Positions 54,131 through 63,694 of a stretch of 64,000 nt of DNA are shown here, in pieces. The notes below the pieces were generated by a model. It saw nothing but the letters and a program-made list of their open reading frames with translations. It ran no database searches and was not told the origin of the DNA. Made by a program: the position numbers and the translations under genes. How positions within the stretch are numbered: the stretch's first letter is position 1; each line of letters begins with the position of its first letter. The DNA comes from Cohaesibacter celericrescens (GTDB taxonomy: Bacteria; Pseudomonadota; Alphaproteobacteria; Rhizobiales; Cohaesibacteraceae): NCBI RefSeq assembly GCF_002866925.1, contig NZ_PKUQ01000001.1, forward strand, positions 186,001-250,000, in the 5' to 3' direction.

Positions 54131-54784
54131 ATGGTTAGAGTAGGCGCCATTGGGTTTCGGGTATTTGAGGTTCTGCGTTTGTTTGGTTTTCGGTCATATG
54201 CAAGGTATTTTGCCATCATCGGTGCGTGCACCATACTGGCATCCTGCTCGTCCCTCACAGGTGGCAAGGAACTAACCACCTATGACCTCAGCGCGCCGGA
54301 CAATTTCTCCAATTTGCGAGGGCGGACAAATGCGCAAATTCTAGTCGCAGTTCCGACCGCTCTGAAGTCTCTGGACAGTGAGATGATTGTCGTCCGCCCC
54401 GGTGGATCGGAAATAACCTATTTTGGTGATGCCCAGTGGAGTGACCGTCTTCCTCGTGTTGTTCAGGAAAAGCTGGTTCAAACGTTTGAAAATTCCCACC
54501 GAGTGCGTTCTGTTGCCAAACCGGGCGATGGTGTTGTGGTCGATTACAAAATCGTCACATCCATTCGTGCATTTGAGCTAAGCGATGAAGCTGGAGCTTC
54601 GGCTCACGTGGCTCTTTCAGTCAAAATCATCAATGACCGCAATGGTCGCGTCCGCGCTTCCAAGCAATTCAACGCTACATCGCCAGCCAATCTGAGCAAC
54701 TCTCAAAAGGGTGTCGAGGCCATCGATCGTGCCATGGATGTAGTGTTACGTGACATCTTGGTTTGGGTGCTAGACACGATTTGA
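54131..54784 (+). CDS. ABC-type transport auxiliary lipoprotein (PqiC/MlaD-operon type)
   Basis: The protein has a hydrophobic export signal ending in the lipobox ILASC, then a domain with TTYDLSAPDNF and PRVVQEKLVQTFENSHRVRS. This matches the ABC_trans_aux family found after mce/mla operons, whose members act as outer-membrane lipoprotein partners. The start is uncertain: ATGs at 53999, 54041 and 54131 are in frame, and 54131 gives the most ordinary signal peptide. It lies 155 bases after mlaD. No mlaC is present here. Confidence 0.82.
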   Translation: MVRVGAIGFRVFEVLRLFGFRSYARYFAIIGACTILASCSSLTGGKELTTYDLSAPDNFSNLRGRTNAQILVAVPTALKSLDSEMIVVRPGGSEITYFGDAQWSDRLPRVVQEKLVQTFENSHRVRSVAKPGDGVVVDYKIVTSIRAFELSDEAGASAHVALSVKIINDRNGRVRASKQFNATSPANLSNSQKGVEAIDRAMDVVLRDILVWVLDTI

Positions 54785-54856
54785 TGATGCCCAAAGGCCC
54801 GACCAAATAGACCAACAGGCACACTTCACCGACCCACATACATTGTTAGAAGCCAA

Positions 54857-55852
54857 TCAGATTTCAATATTGCTCTGAAACTGCTTTGCGCTGGCTTCCC
54901 AGCTAAAACCGGCAGCATAATCAACACAGGCCTGTCTATCGATTTTCAAGGCCTCTCGCACAGCGGTTGCTAAATCGTCGTTCAGCGCACCCACGCTGCT
55001 ATCACCAATCACATCAAGCGGTCCCATGACAGGATAAGCAGCAACCGGTAGGCCGGACGCCAGAGCCTCTAACAACACGATACCAAAAGTATCTGTCTTG
55101 GATGGAAAGACAAATACATCACACGACGCATAAATGGCCGCCAACTCTTCACCTTCTTTCAATCCAAGAAAGTACACCTCAGGGTGTTTTGCTTCAAGCT
55201 CGGGCCTCTGGGGACCATCGCCAACAACTATTTTGGTGCCTGGACAGTCGAGTTCGAGAAAAGCATTGATATTTTTCTCCACCGCCACACGCCCGACATA
55301 CAACAACAAAGGCTTGGCATCGTCCAAAATCTTTTCATTCCGAGGGTGAAACAACTCCAAATCAACACCACGCCCCCAATAATGTAGATCGGTGAAACCT
55401 CGATCTTCCAGATCGCGCTTCAAGCTGGGTGTTGCAACCATGCAGCAGCGACCTGCGTTATGAAACCAACGCAAAGCCGCATAGGTCCATGCAACCGGCA
55501 CAGGAAAGCGTGCTGCGAGATATTCAGGAAAGCGGGTATGATAGGACGTGGTGAAAGACACATGACGCTGCATACAATAACGCCGCGCCCAAAACCCCAG
55601 CGGCCCTTCCGTCGCGATATGAACATAGTCAGGCTTAATCGCATTGATTTTCTTGGCCACCCCATGTCCAAGGGTTAAGGAAAGGCGGATTTCCGGATAG
55701 GTCGGGCATGGCAGGGTCTTGAAACAAAGAGGCGTTAAGTAGTGAACATCTCGGCCCTGTTTTTTTAATTCCAGACCTAAACGGTCCAAAGAACGCACCA
55801 CACCATTCACTTGCGGGTGCCACGCATCTGTCACGATTAAAATTCGGGTCAT
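54857..55852 (-). CDS. GT4-family glycosyltransferase
   Basis: The 331-residue protein has the GT-B layout: ILIVTDAWHPQVNGVVRSLD at the N-terminus, TSYHTRFPEYLAARFPVP in the middle, then LLLYVGRVAVEKNINAFL. The nucleotide-binding FPSKTDTFGIVLLEALASGL (E-x7-E motif) lies near the C-terminus. Similar enzymes add mannose or galactose to lipids. It overlaps the upstream phosphoesterase gene by four bases, so the two probably act in one envelope-lipid pathway. Confidence 0.9.
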   Translation of the reverse strand: MTRILIVTDAWHPQVNGVVRSLDRLGLELKKQGRDVHYLTPLCFKTLPCPTYPEIRLSLTLGHGVAKKINAIKPDYVHIATEGPLGFWARRYCMQRHVSFTTSYHTRFPEYLAARFPVPVAWTYAALRWFHNAGRCCMVATPSLKRDLEDRGFTDLHYWGRGVDLELFHPRNEKILDDAKPLLLYVGRVAVEKNINAFLELDCPGTKIVVGDGPQRPELEAKHPEVYFLGLKEGEELAAIYASCDVFVFPSKTDTFGIVLLEALASGLPVAAYPVMGPLDVIGDSSVGALNDDLATAVREALKIDRQACVDYAAGFSWEASAKQFQSNIEI

Positions 55853-56658
55853 GCAAGAGCCTTGGCTGGCACAGGGCCTGTCAATTTTGGCATAGCACCG
55901 ACGGTTTCACCCCATCGGATCAGTTCAAACCGGCCGTCACCATGCTCGACAATCGCGGTACAGCTCTCGACCCAGTCACCTGTATTATAATAAGCAATGC
56001 CAAATTTTTCGTGCATTTCTGGATGATGGATATGTCCGCAGATCACTCCATCGACATCGAATTTTTTGGCTTCCTGACACAGGGTTTCCTCGAACGTACC
56101 AATAAAATTGACAGCGTTTTTCACCTTCAACTTGGCCCATGCTGATAATGACCAATAGCCAAACCCTAACTTGCGACGCACCGCGTTCAATCCTGTATTG
56201 ATAGCCAACGCAAGCCCATAGGCCCAGTCACCCAAGTAGGCGAGCCACTTAGCATGGCGCACCACCATGTCATACTGATCCCCGTGGATCACCAACAGGC
56301 GGCGACCATCTGCCGTTTCATGAATGTCATGTGCCAGCAGTTCAACATCGCCAAAATGCGCGCCGACATATTTGCGCAAAAACTCATCGTGGTTGCCAGG
56401 CACATATACCACGCGGGCCCCTTTACGCGCTTTACGCAGCAATTTCTGCACCACATCATTATGGGGCTGCGGCCAATACCAACGGCTTTGCAACCGCCAC
56501 CCATCAACGATATCGCCAATCAAATAGATCGTATCGGCATCATGATATTTTAGAAACTCAAGCAGCATTTCGGCCTGACATCCGCGCGTGCCCAAGTGAA
56601 CATCGGACAAAAAGAGCGTGCGGTGTTTAAAAAGTCCTTCGTCACTGGTCTGGGTCAT
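55849..56658 (-). CDS. LpxH-like metallophosphoesterase (UDP-2,3-diacylglucosamine diphosphatase family)
   Basis: The 269-residue protein carries the full metallophosphoesterase ligand set: LSDVHLGTRG, YLIGDIVDGW, VPGNHDEF, VIHGDQYD and CGHIHHPEMH. It resembles COG2908 proteins such as LpxH, which cleave UDP-diacylglucosamine in lipid A synthesis. Many Alphaproteobacteria use LpxI for that step, so this may act on another envelope substrate. The start at 56658 gives the family N-terminus; 21 more codons are open upstream. Confidence 0.88.
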   Translation of the reverse strand: MTQTSDEGLFKHRTLFLSDVHLGTRGCQAEMLLEFLKYHDADTIYLIGDIVDGWRLQSRWYWPQPHNDVVQKLLRKARKGARVVYVPGNHDEFLRKYVGAHFGDVELLAHDIHETADGRRLLVIHGDQYDMVVRHAKWLAYLGDWAYGLALAINTGLNAVRRKLGFGYWSLSAWAKLKVKNAVNFIGTFEETLCQEAKKFDVDGVICGHIHHPEMHEKFGIAYYNTGDWVESCTAIVEHGDGRFELIRWGETVGAMPKLTGPVPAKALA

Positions 56659-56812
56659 AGATCTGCTCTGAATTGGAGGCGGCAAACATTTGTGACACTT
56701 TTTAAGAACCCCGCGTCTCACTTTTGTGACAGCGAGAAAAAAAGCAGTTCAAATGCAAAACAGCCCCCAAGTTAGAGCAAGATAGCGGTCTTTTTCACAG
56801 AGAAACCTAGCC

Positions 56813-56843
56813 AATAAAAAAAGGAGAGCCATTGGCTCTCCTT
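56813..56843 (-). terminator. Terminator of the FadL-like gene
   Basis: The hairpin AAGGAGAGCC/GGCTCTCCTT (56821-56842) is followed on the minus strand by a run of T residues. Confidence 0.88.
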
Positions 56844-56871
56844 CAATCATGCGTCTGATTTCCGATCAAAT

Positions 56872-58152
56872 TCAGTATTTTCGTTCAAACGGCTCATCAC
56901 CTGCAAACAAGGGGGCTGGATGCCACTGATAACGAAGAGAAGCGGAGATGATGTCGGCACTGGAATCGGCCCTGCCCGTATAACTCCCAAGACCATTACT
57001 TCCAGACACTTGAACATCATCCTTGATAAACAAATGGCTATATCCGACATCCACGGACAGCTTCTCACTCACGTTGTAGGAGGCACCCAAACTTGCCCAG
57101 ACACGGTCTGCATCAGGGAGGCGCAGGTTGCGATGCTCGGTCGGAATAGGCGATTTTTCATAACCGACACCGGCACGCAACATCAGATTGTCATCATAGG
57201 CATATTCACCGCCAAGCGATGCAAACCAGCCATCTTCATAACCGAAATGCAACGTTGTTCCAGCGAGGCTACCATTAATCACAATCGGATCTTTCAGCGT
57301 GCTCCAATCGGACCATTCAAAGCCCGCCAGCAGTGCAAACCGTTTTGATATATCCTGGCGCAGCCCCACCGTAATGCTCGATGGAAGGTTTAAATCCGCA
57401 GTAATCGGCGTCCGAGCTGATCCAACCGATGTCAGATATTGGGTTCCGGACAGTTTTAAATTTGTCTCGGAGCGATAACCAACACCGATCGTAGTTCCTT
57501 CAAATGGCTTAAAAGTAGCGCCAAGACTAAATGTCGGCGCCCACGCATCACCCTTTAGCTCATGATCATAAACACCCACTTGTGCTGCAGTCATGCGAAC
57601 CTTTGCATAAGTTACTCCCACACCAACCCCGACACTGAAGGCATCACTGATGCGATAGGCGATATTCGCTTTTGCATCAGTTGTGAAGATTTCGGATGTG
57701 GCAGCATGATAGGCAGAACCCGACGGGTTTTTGGCCTTGGTCGCCATGCCATAAGGTGCATTCACACTCAAACCAACATACAAATCATTCATCAGTTGCA
57801 TTGCGGAATAGGAAGCAGGAATGAGAGCATCCAACCCAACATCGCCGGGGTCCGCAGTGCCATATGGCCCGCTGAGCAAACTAACATCCGTTTTGGGAAT
57901 AACAGCAGTCAATACGCTTTCGGTGTTCACACCGTCTATCTGTGTGAGCGTAGCTGGGTTCCAGAACGCCGAAGACAGAGCACCACCCGCAGCTACACCT
58001 GCAAACGAAGATCCCTGACCAATGGCACTTTGTTCGCGCAGAGCAAAGCCCCCTGCCTGCGCGGCCGGAACGGAAGCTGCGGCCATGACGCTCAAAACGG
58101 CGACAGAGGCAACGCTTAATTTTAAGGTTTTTTGGCTGCGATTTTCGGACAC
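56872..58152 (-). CDS. OmpP1/FadL/TodX-family outer-membrane porin
   Basis: The 426-residue protein has a signal peptide (about 1-33, ending VPAAQAGG), then the family start GFALREQSAIGQGSSFAGVA. The NPA motif follows (SSAFWNPATLT). The rest is beta-rich and ends with an aromatic-poor YQWHPAPLF and a short charged tail. FadL proteins import long-chain fatty acids or other hydrophobic compounds. It has its own terminator and stands alone. Confidence 0.92.
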   Translation of the reverse strand: MSENRSQKTLKLSVASVAVLSVMAAASVPAAQAGGFALREQSAIGQGSSFAGVAAGGALSSAFWNPATLTQIDGVNTESVLTAVIPKTDVSLLSGPYGTADPGDVGLDALIPASYSAMQLMNDLYVGLSVNAPYGMATKAKNPSGSAYHAATSEIFTTDAKANIAYRISDAFSVGVGVGVTYAKVRMTAAQVGVYDHELKGDAWAPTFSLGATFKPFEGTTIGVGYRSETNLKLSGTQYLTSVGSARTPITADLNLPSSITVGLRQDISKRFALLAGFEWSDWSTLKDPIVINGSLAGTTLHFGYEDGWFASLGGEYAYDDNLMLRAGVGYEKSPIPTEHRNLRLPDADRVWASLGASYNVSEKLSVDVGYSHLFIKDDVQVSGSNGLGSYTGRADSSADIISASLRYQWHPAPLFAGDEPFERKY

Positions 58153-58633
58153 TCATTCCTCCAGCATCTTAAAGACATTTGCCATGTTTTTGACAATTGG
58201 AAATGAACTTCACATACGCAATTTTATCAAATCAAGCCCTCCAAACGGGCGCCTTTGTCCAAAGGTGTCAAATTGTCGCCATATCGCGCTCTATCGACAC
58301 AATGAAAACTAACAAGTGTTCATTCGTTAAATTTGTAGCAGTCGCAAATGAGTATATTTTTTTGAAAACAATCAGATACTTACCAAAGAACATTCGAGAT
58401 TACATAACTAAGCCCCACAGAGCTGACCTTAGGGAATACCCTTACGTCACTGATTTCATTATCTTTATTATGAAAATAAGGGGATAACTTGAAAACCAGG
58501 CATTGATCTGCACGATCGAATGCAACGAGTTGGAAAAAATCTTACTGTTTTCGAATCTTTTCAAGTAATAATTGCCTTACTCTTGACACCGTATATTTAC
58601 GCACAATTTTCAAACCAAGTGAGCATCTATTCA
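58153..58633. other. Gene-free AT-rich interval
   Basis: This 481-base stretch between divergent genes is AT-rich. Short frames exist (for example 58197-58487) but lack ribosome-binding sites and family resemblance. Promoters for both neighbours must lie here; none is confidently placed. Confidence 0.4.
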
Positions 58634-59041
58634 ATGAACAAAACATTCATAAAGCTGACATTTGCCGCCTGCTTGCTGGCGTCAAACTTTGTATCGGGAA
58701 CAAGTCAGGCGCAAAGTCTTCCGCCCGAGCAAATAAAATCTATTCTAAAGCTAACGAAAGCCAATTGGGTTGCCTACCGAAACTACAATGGTCAACAGCT
58801 CGTCTATTTCACACATCTAGAAAGCTGGAAATGCGGACTAACCACAGTGCAGTATGGTCTCAACGATCAACCACTCAACAACAATTGGCCACTCGCAAAA
58901 TGCGACGAAAAGCAGCCCAACCAAGTCACAAAAGAGCGCCCCTATCTGGCCTTCCCGCTCGGACATGTAAAAAGCATTAAGCTAAAGCTTACCTTCATTG
59001 ACCAAACAGACAGCGAGATCGTTGAATTCAAAGCCCCATAA
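58634..59041 (+). CDS. Small secreted hypothetical protein
   Basis: The 135-residue protein has a clear signal peptide (MNKTFIKLTFAACLLASNFV, cleaved near SQAQS at about 27). The mature part of about 108 residues has two cysteines (ESWKCGLTTV and LAKCDEK) that could form a disulfide. I do not recognise the family. The ATG at 58634 has GTGAG upstream; an earlier in-frame start at 58520 has no signal-like sequence. It is periplasmic or extracellular. Confidence 0.65.
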   Translation: MNKTFIKLTFAACLLASNFVSGTSQAQSLPPEQIKSILKLTKANWVAYRNYNGQQLVYFTHLESWKCGLTTVQYGLNDQPLNNNWPLAKCDEKQPNQVTKERPYLAFPLGHVKSIKLKLTFIDQTDSEIVEFKAP

Positions 59042-59091
59042 CCATCTAGTCAGAGGGCAGACTGTCAGCAGGTTGCGTTATTGCCGTTTGA

Positions 59092-59997
59092 CTAGAGCGG
59101 CTTCACGCGCAATTCAGCCTTACGGGCCAAACCGAGGGCGCGCTCGCGATAGACAACAAACATGCCAGCGAGAATAACGATCGTGCCTCCAATGATAACA
59201 GGCATACTGGGATATTCATCGAATACCAAAATCCCGATGATCACAGCCCAAATCATATTCACATAATCAAACGGGGCCAAAAGCGAAGCCTCGGTCAAGC
59301 GAAAAGCCTGTGTCATCAGCATTTGGCCAAGCCCACCCATCACACCTGCCAAAACCAACAAACCAATGATTTGCCAATCCGGCAACACCCAGCCCCAAAT
59401 AAGGCTGACGAGCGAGAAACAAGATGTCGCAACAAAAAAGTAAAAGATGATTGCAGCGTTCGTCTCGCTGCGTGTCATTTGACGAACCATGATTGATGTG
59501 GATGCTATGAAGATAGTCGAAATCGCAGCAAAAAAGGCTCCCAACAACGCAACGTCTCCATCCGATTGGGACAAGCGCGGCCACAGAATGATCAACACAC
59601 CAATAAATCCCGCTGCCACAGCGGTCCAGCGATAAAACCGCACTTTCTCCTTCAAAAATATTGCAGCCAGTGCCACCACCATCAACGGTGATAAGAAAGA
59701 TATCGCGGTGGCTTCAGGCAATGGCATCAACCCCACCGCAGAGAACCAACAAAACATGCCCGAAGCCCCAACAAGAGCGCGCCGAAAGTGTAACCAAGGC
59801 CGTGCTGTTCGAAGGCTGTCGCGTAATTTCCCCTGCATTATCGCAACAATCAACAACGGAAATAGAGCGAAAAAACAGCGATAAAAGACAACTTGCCCCG
59901 TAGGAACCGTTGCCGATGCATATTTTATGATTGCAATCATGACTGCAAAAAAACAGGTCGCAGCGAGTTTCCAAACAATGCCAACAAGGGAATTCAT
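59092..59997 (-). CDS. EamA/DMT-family transporter
   Basis: The 301-residue protein has ten hydrophobic segments in two EamA halves, with LMPLPEATAISFLSPLMVVA in the first half and TEASLLAPFDYVNMIWAVII in the second. This family exports metabolites. The ATG at 59997 has GGAAAG upstream. It is divergent from a paralogue that starts 443 bases away. Confidence 0.9.
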   Translation of the reverse strand: MNSLVGIVWKLAATCFFAVMIAIIKYASATVPTGQVVFYRCFFALFPLLIVAIMQGKLRDSLRTARPWLHFRRALVGASGMFCWFSAVGLMPLPEATAISFLSPLMVVALAAIFLKEKVRFYRWTAVAAGFIGVLIILWPRLSQSDGDVALLGAFFAAISTIFIASTSIMVRQMTRSETNAAIIFYFFVATSCFSLVSLIWGWVLPDWQIIGLLVLAGVMGGLGQMLMTQAFRLTEASLLAPFDYVNMIWAVIIGILVFDEYPSMPVIIGGTIVILAGMFVVYRERALGLARKAELRVKPL

Positions 59998-60440
59998 GAC
60001 GCGATCTTTCCAATCATCATGGTGTGAAAGCACCAACATTCCGTTCGTTCCGCCACAGTCGGCTGAACGAGCCTAATCAAACCCGAATTAAAATTTGAAA
60101 CATCAAAATGAACCCATAGATGTGAAATCAGTTTGACCAAAGGAAGATTTACAATTCTTCACGCTTTGACAAAAAGATCAAGCGGTAAGCAAAAAAAATG
60201 CTCATTAACCACCGCCGCACTTATGACACCAAATCCGATTGCTCCAAAAACAGGCTTGGCTGCCCGATGAATAGAGGCAGCAAACGACTGATTAGAACAC
60301 CTTGGATCTTTACATACTGAATTGATCACTGATAGATTGGCAAAGATCTTCCAACCGACTTCAGCGTTCATCGCTCTACTGACAAACCTCATTGGCTTGT
60401 CAAAAAAGCCCCCCGCCTTTTGCAGAGATTCGGCCGCGTT
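59998..60440. other. Gene-free interval between two EamA transporter genes
   Basis: A 443-base divergent promoter region. A minus-strand frame at 60159-60458 overlaps the start of the plus-strand transporter and looks unlike a real protein. No promoter is confidently placed. Confidence 0.4.
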
Positions 60441-61388
60441 ATGACTTCTGTGCCTCAATTCATACAGAAAATGACGGCAGTATTTGAAAGACTGCCCCTG
60501 AACATCCGCGCAATCCTGATTATGTTCATTGCAATGATGTGCTTTTCAACAATGTCCGCAACGATCAAAGAGCTTGGGCAATCGCTTCACGTCACCGTAA
60601 TCATAGTCATTAGACAAGGCTTCATGGTCTTATTCCTCGTGCCACCCTTGCTAAAATCTAGCAAAGGCAAGATAAGAATTGTAAGAAAAGACCTGTTTTT
60701 GTTGCGTGCTTTTTTGACATTTTTCAGCATACTTGGTGGGCTGACAGCGATCATCAATCTGCCACTAGCCACAGCGACCACACTGAGTTTCACGCGGACT
60801 TTCTTCATTACGGTTTTCGCTGTGGTGATCCTGAAAGAAACCGTTGGCATCAGACGCATTGGCGCTCTTGTCGTCGGATTTACCGGTATCCTGATTATCG
60901 CGCGCCCCTTTGATATGTTCAGTGGTGGCTTGGCCGCTCTAGACAACAATATCATCTTTGCAATGGTTGCTGCCGCCACCATCGCCGCCAATCAAGTGAT
61001 CATTCGCATTCACACACGCTATGACCAACCAACCGTCATGGTAACTGGCCAAGCGCTGCTCATCGGATTGGCGATGATACCCCTCGCCTATCTTTACTGG
61101 ACAACGCCCAGTTGGAAGCAGATCGGCCTGATTGCGCTAACCGGCGCTTTGGCAAGTTTTGCCCAATGGTTGATGGTGCATGCATTTAAATGGACCAAAG
61201 CGACAACACTCGCGCCGTTTGATTATATGCGATTGCTTTTCTCGACCGCCTTTGGCTGGTTCCTGTTTGATGAGTTCCCCGACGGCTATACTTGGCTGGG
61301 GGCAGCGGTCATTTTTGCTTCGACCTTCTACATCATGCGCCGGGAAGCCAAGCTCAAAAAGTCAACCACACCGCAAACCGTCGAATAG
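60441..61388 (+). CDS. EamA/DMT-family transporter (paralogue)
   Basis: The 315-residue protein has the same ten-helix EamA layout as the divergent neighbour, with LPLATATTLSFTRTFFITVF and TKATTLAPFDYMRLLFSTAF as counterparts. The ATG at 60441 is chosen; an ATG at 60471 is also possible. The substrate is unknown. A bidirectional terminator follows. Confidence 0.9.
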   Translation: MTSVPQFIQKMTAVFERLPLNIRAILIMFIAMMCFSTMSATIKELGQSLHVTVIIVIRQGFMVLFLVPPLLKSSKGKIRIVRKDLFLLRAFLTFFSILGGLTAIINLPLATATTLSFTRTFFITVFAVVILKETVGIRRIGALVVGFTGILIIARPFDMFSGGLAALDNNIIFAMVAAATIAANQVIIRIHTRYDQPTVMVTGQALLIGLAMIPLAYLYWTTPSWKQIGLIALTGALASFAQWLMVHAFKWTKATTLAPFDYMRLLFSTAFGWFLFDEFPDGYTWLGAAVIFASTFYIMRREAKLKKSTTPQTVE

Positions 61389-61421
61389 AGTGGTTTATCA
61401 GAAATCAGGACACTACAGACA

Positions 61422-61447
61422 AAAAGTCAGGCCAAAGCCTGACTTTT
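61422..61447. terminator. Bidirectional terminator
   Basis: The stem AAAAGTCAGGC/GCCTGACTTTT with a four-base loop ends the EamA transcript on one side and the YdcH-like gene on the other. Confidence 0.9.
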
Positions 61448-61466
61448 CAAACTTGGTCTCCGAGCC

Positions 61467-61703
61467 TCAGTTTCTGAGTTTTACCGCCACCCGATCCTTC
61501 AAAACCAATCGTTGCCTCTTTAGATTGTCGAGATAAAAATCGGAAGCATGGTCTTCCTCATGCTCTATCCGGATTATTTCGCGGTTAACCTCGGTGTAGC
61601 GCGCAGCAAGCTTTAAAAAATCCTCATCATCAATCATCAAAGCTTGCAGTTTCTCAATGGCATCAGGAAACTCCTCGCGCAATTTATGCGTTTCGTAAAA
61701 CAT
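61467..61703 (-). CDS. YdcH-like DUF465 protein
   Basis: The 78-residue helical protein has the DUF465 pattern (HKLREEFPDAIEKLQALMID, then RIEHEEDHASDFYLDNLKRQ and RLVLKDRVA). Such proteins are small, charged and cytoplasmic, with no established function. A GGAGGAGAG ribosome-binding site fixes the ATG at 61703. Confidence 0.9.
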   Translation of the reverse strand: MFYETHKLREEFPDAIEKLQALMIDDEDFLKLAARYTEVNREIIRIEHEEDHASDFYLDNLKRQRLVLKDRVAVKLRN

Positions 61704-61827
61704 TGCTCTCTCCTCCCGTGGAACACATTTTCAGTCTGCATCTGGTAAAACCCTGACACCATGAAACAGATCAAAATCACAACCAAAAGACACTTAAAAC
61801 AAAACCCACAAACCACCGCATAAAAAA

Positions 61828-61855
61828 AGGGAGCAGATTAAAATCCGCCCCCTTC
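61828..61855 (-). terminator. Terminator of leuA
   Basis: An imperfect hairpin (AAGGGGGCGGATT with AATCTGCTCCCTT) lies 28 bases past the leuA stop. It is followed on the minus strand by seven T residues. Confidence 0.75.
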
Positions 61856-61882
61856 ATATCTCACATTTCAAACCGTCAAAGC

Positions 61883-63430
61883 TTACTCAGCAGCGCTGGT
61901 CTGTGCATTCTGAATTTGCTTTTCGCGACGCGTCACCAGCTTGTTCAAGGCCGACACATAAGCCTTGGCTGACGCCACCATCGTATCGGTATCAGCAGAA
62001 CGACCGGTTACAGTGGTCTCATCTTCGCTCAAACGGCAAGAGACCTCAGCCTGTGCGTCTGTACCAGCCGTCACGGCACTCACTTGATACAGTTGCAACC
62101 GAGCGCGATGCGGGAACATTTCTTTAATCGCATTAAAGATCGCATCGACAGGGCCATCGCCAGTGGCTTCCTTGGTTACATGGGCGCCATCCATATCCAG
62201 CGTTACGATCGCTTTCTGTACACCGCCAGTACCGGCAATCACCGTCATGGCAATTACCTTAATCTTCTCGGAAGCATTAGAGACCTCGTCGTCAACCAAA
62301 GCCTCGATGTCTTCGTCGAAGATATGTTTCTTTTTGTCAGCCAAATCCTTGAAACGGGTAAACGCGTCCTGCAAGGCATTTTCGCCCAACTGATACCCCA
62401 AGTCTGACAGCTTTTCTTTAAACGCATGGCGACCCGAGTGCTTGCCCATAACCAAATCTGTACCACCCACACCCACATCTTCAGGCCGCATGATTTCGTA
62501 GGTTTCAGCATTTTTCAACATGCCGTCCTGATGAATACCGGACTCGTGGGCAAACGCGTTTTTGCCCACGATGGCTTTGTTATACTGCACAGGGAAGGCA
62601 GACACAGCGGAGACCAGCTTAGAGGCACGGGTCAGCATCTTGGTATTGATGCCGGTTGTATAGGCGAACACATCATTGCGTGTGCGGATCGCCATGATGA
62701 TTTCTTCCAACGCCGCGTTCCCGGCACGCTCACCCAGCCCATTGATGGTGCATTCGATCTGGCGTGCACCACCCTTGGCCGCGGCCAAAGAGTTGGCTAC
62801 TGCCATGCCCAAATCGTTGTGACAATGCGCCGAGAAAATGGCTTTGTCAGAATTGGGCACATTTTCAATCACGCGGCGGAACAGGGATTCGATTTCATCC
62901 GGTGTTGTATAGCCCACGGTGTCAGGGATATTGATGGTCGTCGCACCGGCGTTGATTGCTGCTTCGACACAGCGACACATAAAGTCAAACTCGGTGCGGG
63001 TGCCATCTTCGCAGGACCATTCCACGTCATCGGTCCAGTTGCGCGCCCGTGTGACCGAAGAGATCACTTTTTCATAGACAGTTTCAGGTTCCATTTGCAG
63101 CTTGAATTTCATGTGCAACGGGCTGGTGGAAATAAAAGTATGGATCCGGCTTTTATTGGCATGTTTAACCGCCTCACCGGCGCGATCAATATCCTTATTG
63201 CCAGCACGGGCCAAGCCGCAAACAGTGGAGTTCTTGACCACTTTGGCAATCTCGGAAACAGCTTCAAAGTCTCCGTTGGAAGCGATCGGAAAACCCGCTT
63301 CAATCACATCCACACCCATTTCATCCAGCAATTTAGCGACTTGAATTTTTTCTTCCAAGGTCATGGATGCTCCGGGAGATTGTTCGCCGTCGCGCAAGGT
63401 GGTGTCAAAGATAATGATATTGTCGGTCAT
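61883..63430 (-). CDS. leuA: 2-isopropylmalate synthase
   Basis: LeuA condenses acetyl-CoA with 2-ketoisovalerate, the first step of leucine synthesis. The 515-residue protein has the motif [15 protein letters not shown] near the N-terminus, [16 protein letters not shown] and [11 protein letters not shown]. The C-terminal regulatory domain ([20 protein letters not shown]) for leucine feedback is present. The ATG at 63430 has AGGA upstream and the canonical start; 17 extra codons upstream are not conserved. A leader peptide gene precedes it. Confidence 0.97.
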   Translation of the reverse strand: MTDNIIIFDTTLRDGEQSPGASMTLEEKIQVAKLLDEMGVDVIEAGFPIASNGDFEAVSEIAKVVKNSTVCGLARAGNKDIDRAGEAVKHANKSRIHTFISTSPLHMKFKLQMEPETVYEKVISSVTRARNWTDDVEWSCEDGTRTEFDFMCRCVEAAINAGATTINIPDTVGYTTPDEIESLFRRVIENVPNSDKAIFSAHCHNDLGMAVANSLAAAKGGARQIECTINGLGERAGNAALEEIIMAIRTRNDVFAYTTGINTKMLTRASKLVSAVSAFPVQYNKAIVGKNAFAHESGIHQDGMLKNAETYEIMRPEDVGVGGTDLVMGKHSGRHAFKEKLSDLGYQLGENALQDAFTRFKDLADKKKHIFDEDIEALVDDEVSNASEKIKVIAMTVIAGTGGVQKAIVTLDMDGAHVTKEATGDGPVDAIFNAIKEMFPHRARLQLYQVSAVTAGTDAQAEVSCRLSEDETTVTGRSADTDTMVASAKAYVSALNKLVTRREKQIQNAQTSAAE

Positions 63431-63527
63431 GGGATTTATCCTGAATTTGGCCGTTCCAGCCAATAAATGAAAATTGGTCAAGGCTAGTCACACGGCAAGA
63501 ATGTCTCTGGCTGCTTTGAAATGTCAT

Positions 63528-63578
63528 CCCCTGAAGATCCGCCGTAAACCGAAGTCAACGCCTGTCGATGTTCAGGGG
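63528..63578 (-). promoter_or_regulatory. leuA leader hairpin overlapping the leader-peptide stop
   Basis: In the mRNA, CCCCTGAA (63571-63578), which includes the leader stop codon, can pair with TTCAGGGG (63528-63535), an eight-base-pair stem. The same CCTGAA can alternatively pair with TTCAGG at the leuA ribosome-binding site (63440-63445). A ribosome at the leader stop would block both pairings. Confidence 0.5.
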
Positions 63579-63679
63579 CAGATTAGGAGTAGTAGAGCGG
63601 AGTTTAGACGTGCAGCTGTGGCGGGAGCTTTGGGCTCAACCGTAACAACTTGACCAATTGTGCTCAAAGGAGCGGTCAT
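63572..63679 (-). CDS. Leucine leader peptide (leuA attenuator)
   Basis: A 35-codon frame 141 bases upstream of leuA encodes a peptide ending ARLNSALLLLICP. The four leucines in a row are read by CTA, CTA, CTC, CTA and followed directly by an Ile codon. A further CTA and a TTG Leu codon lie earlier. GGAA sits just before the ATG at 63679; an in-frame ATG lies five codons upstream. A stop-proximal run of codons for the pathway end-product is the hallmark of ribosome-mediated attenuation, so leucine-starvation control of leuA is inferred. Confidence 0.75.
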   Translation of the reverse strand: MTAPLSTIGQVVTVEPKAPATAARLNSALLLLICP

Positions 63680-63694
63680 TTCCGTCTCTCGCAT

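Noticed and set aside
58197..58487. 96-codon frame upstream of the secreted protein
   Set aside because: AT-rich intergenic sequence, with no ribosome-binding site or conserved-looking features.
60159..60458. 99-codon minus-strand frame between the EamA genes
   Set aside because: No ribosome-binding site or recognisable family, and it overlaps the start of the plus-strand transporter.
62426..63466. 346-codon frame on the plus strand
   Set aside because: It lies antisense to leuA, whose motifs are unambiguous; the His- and Phe-rich translation resembles no protein family.
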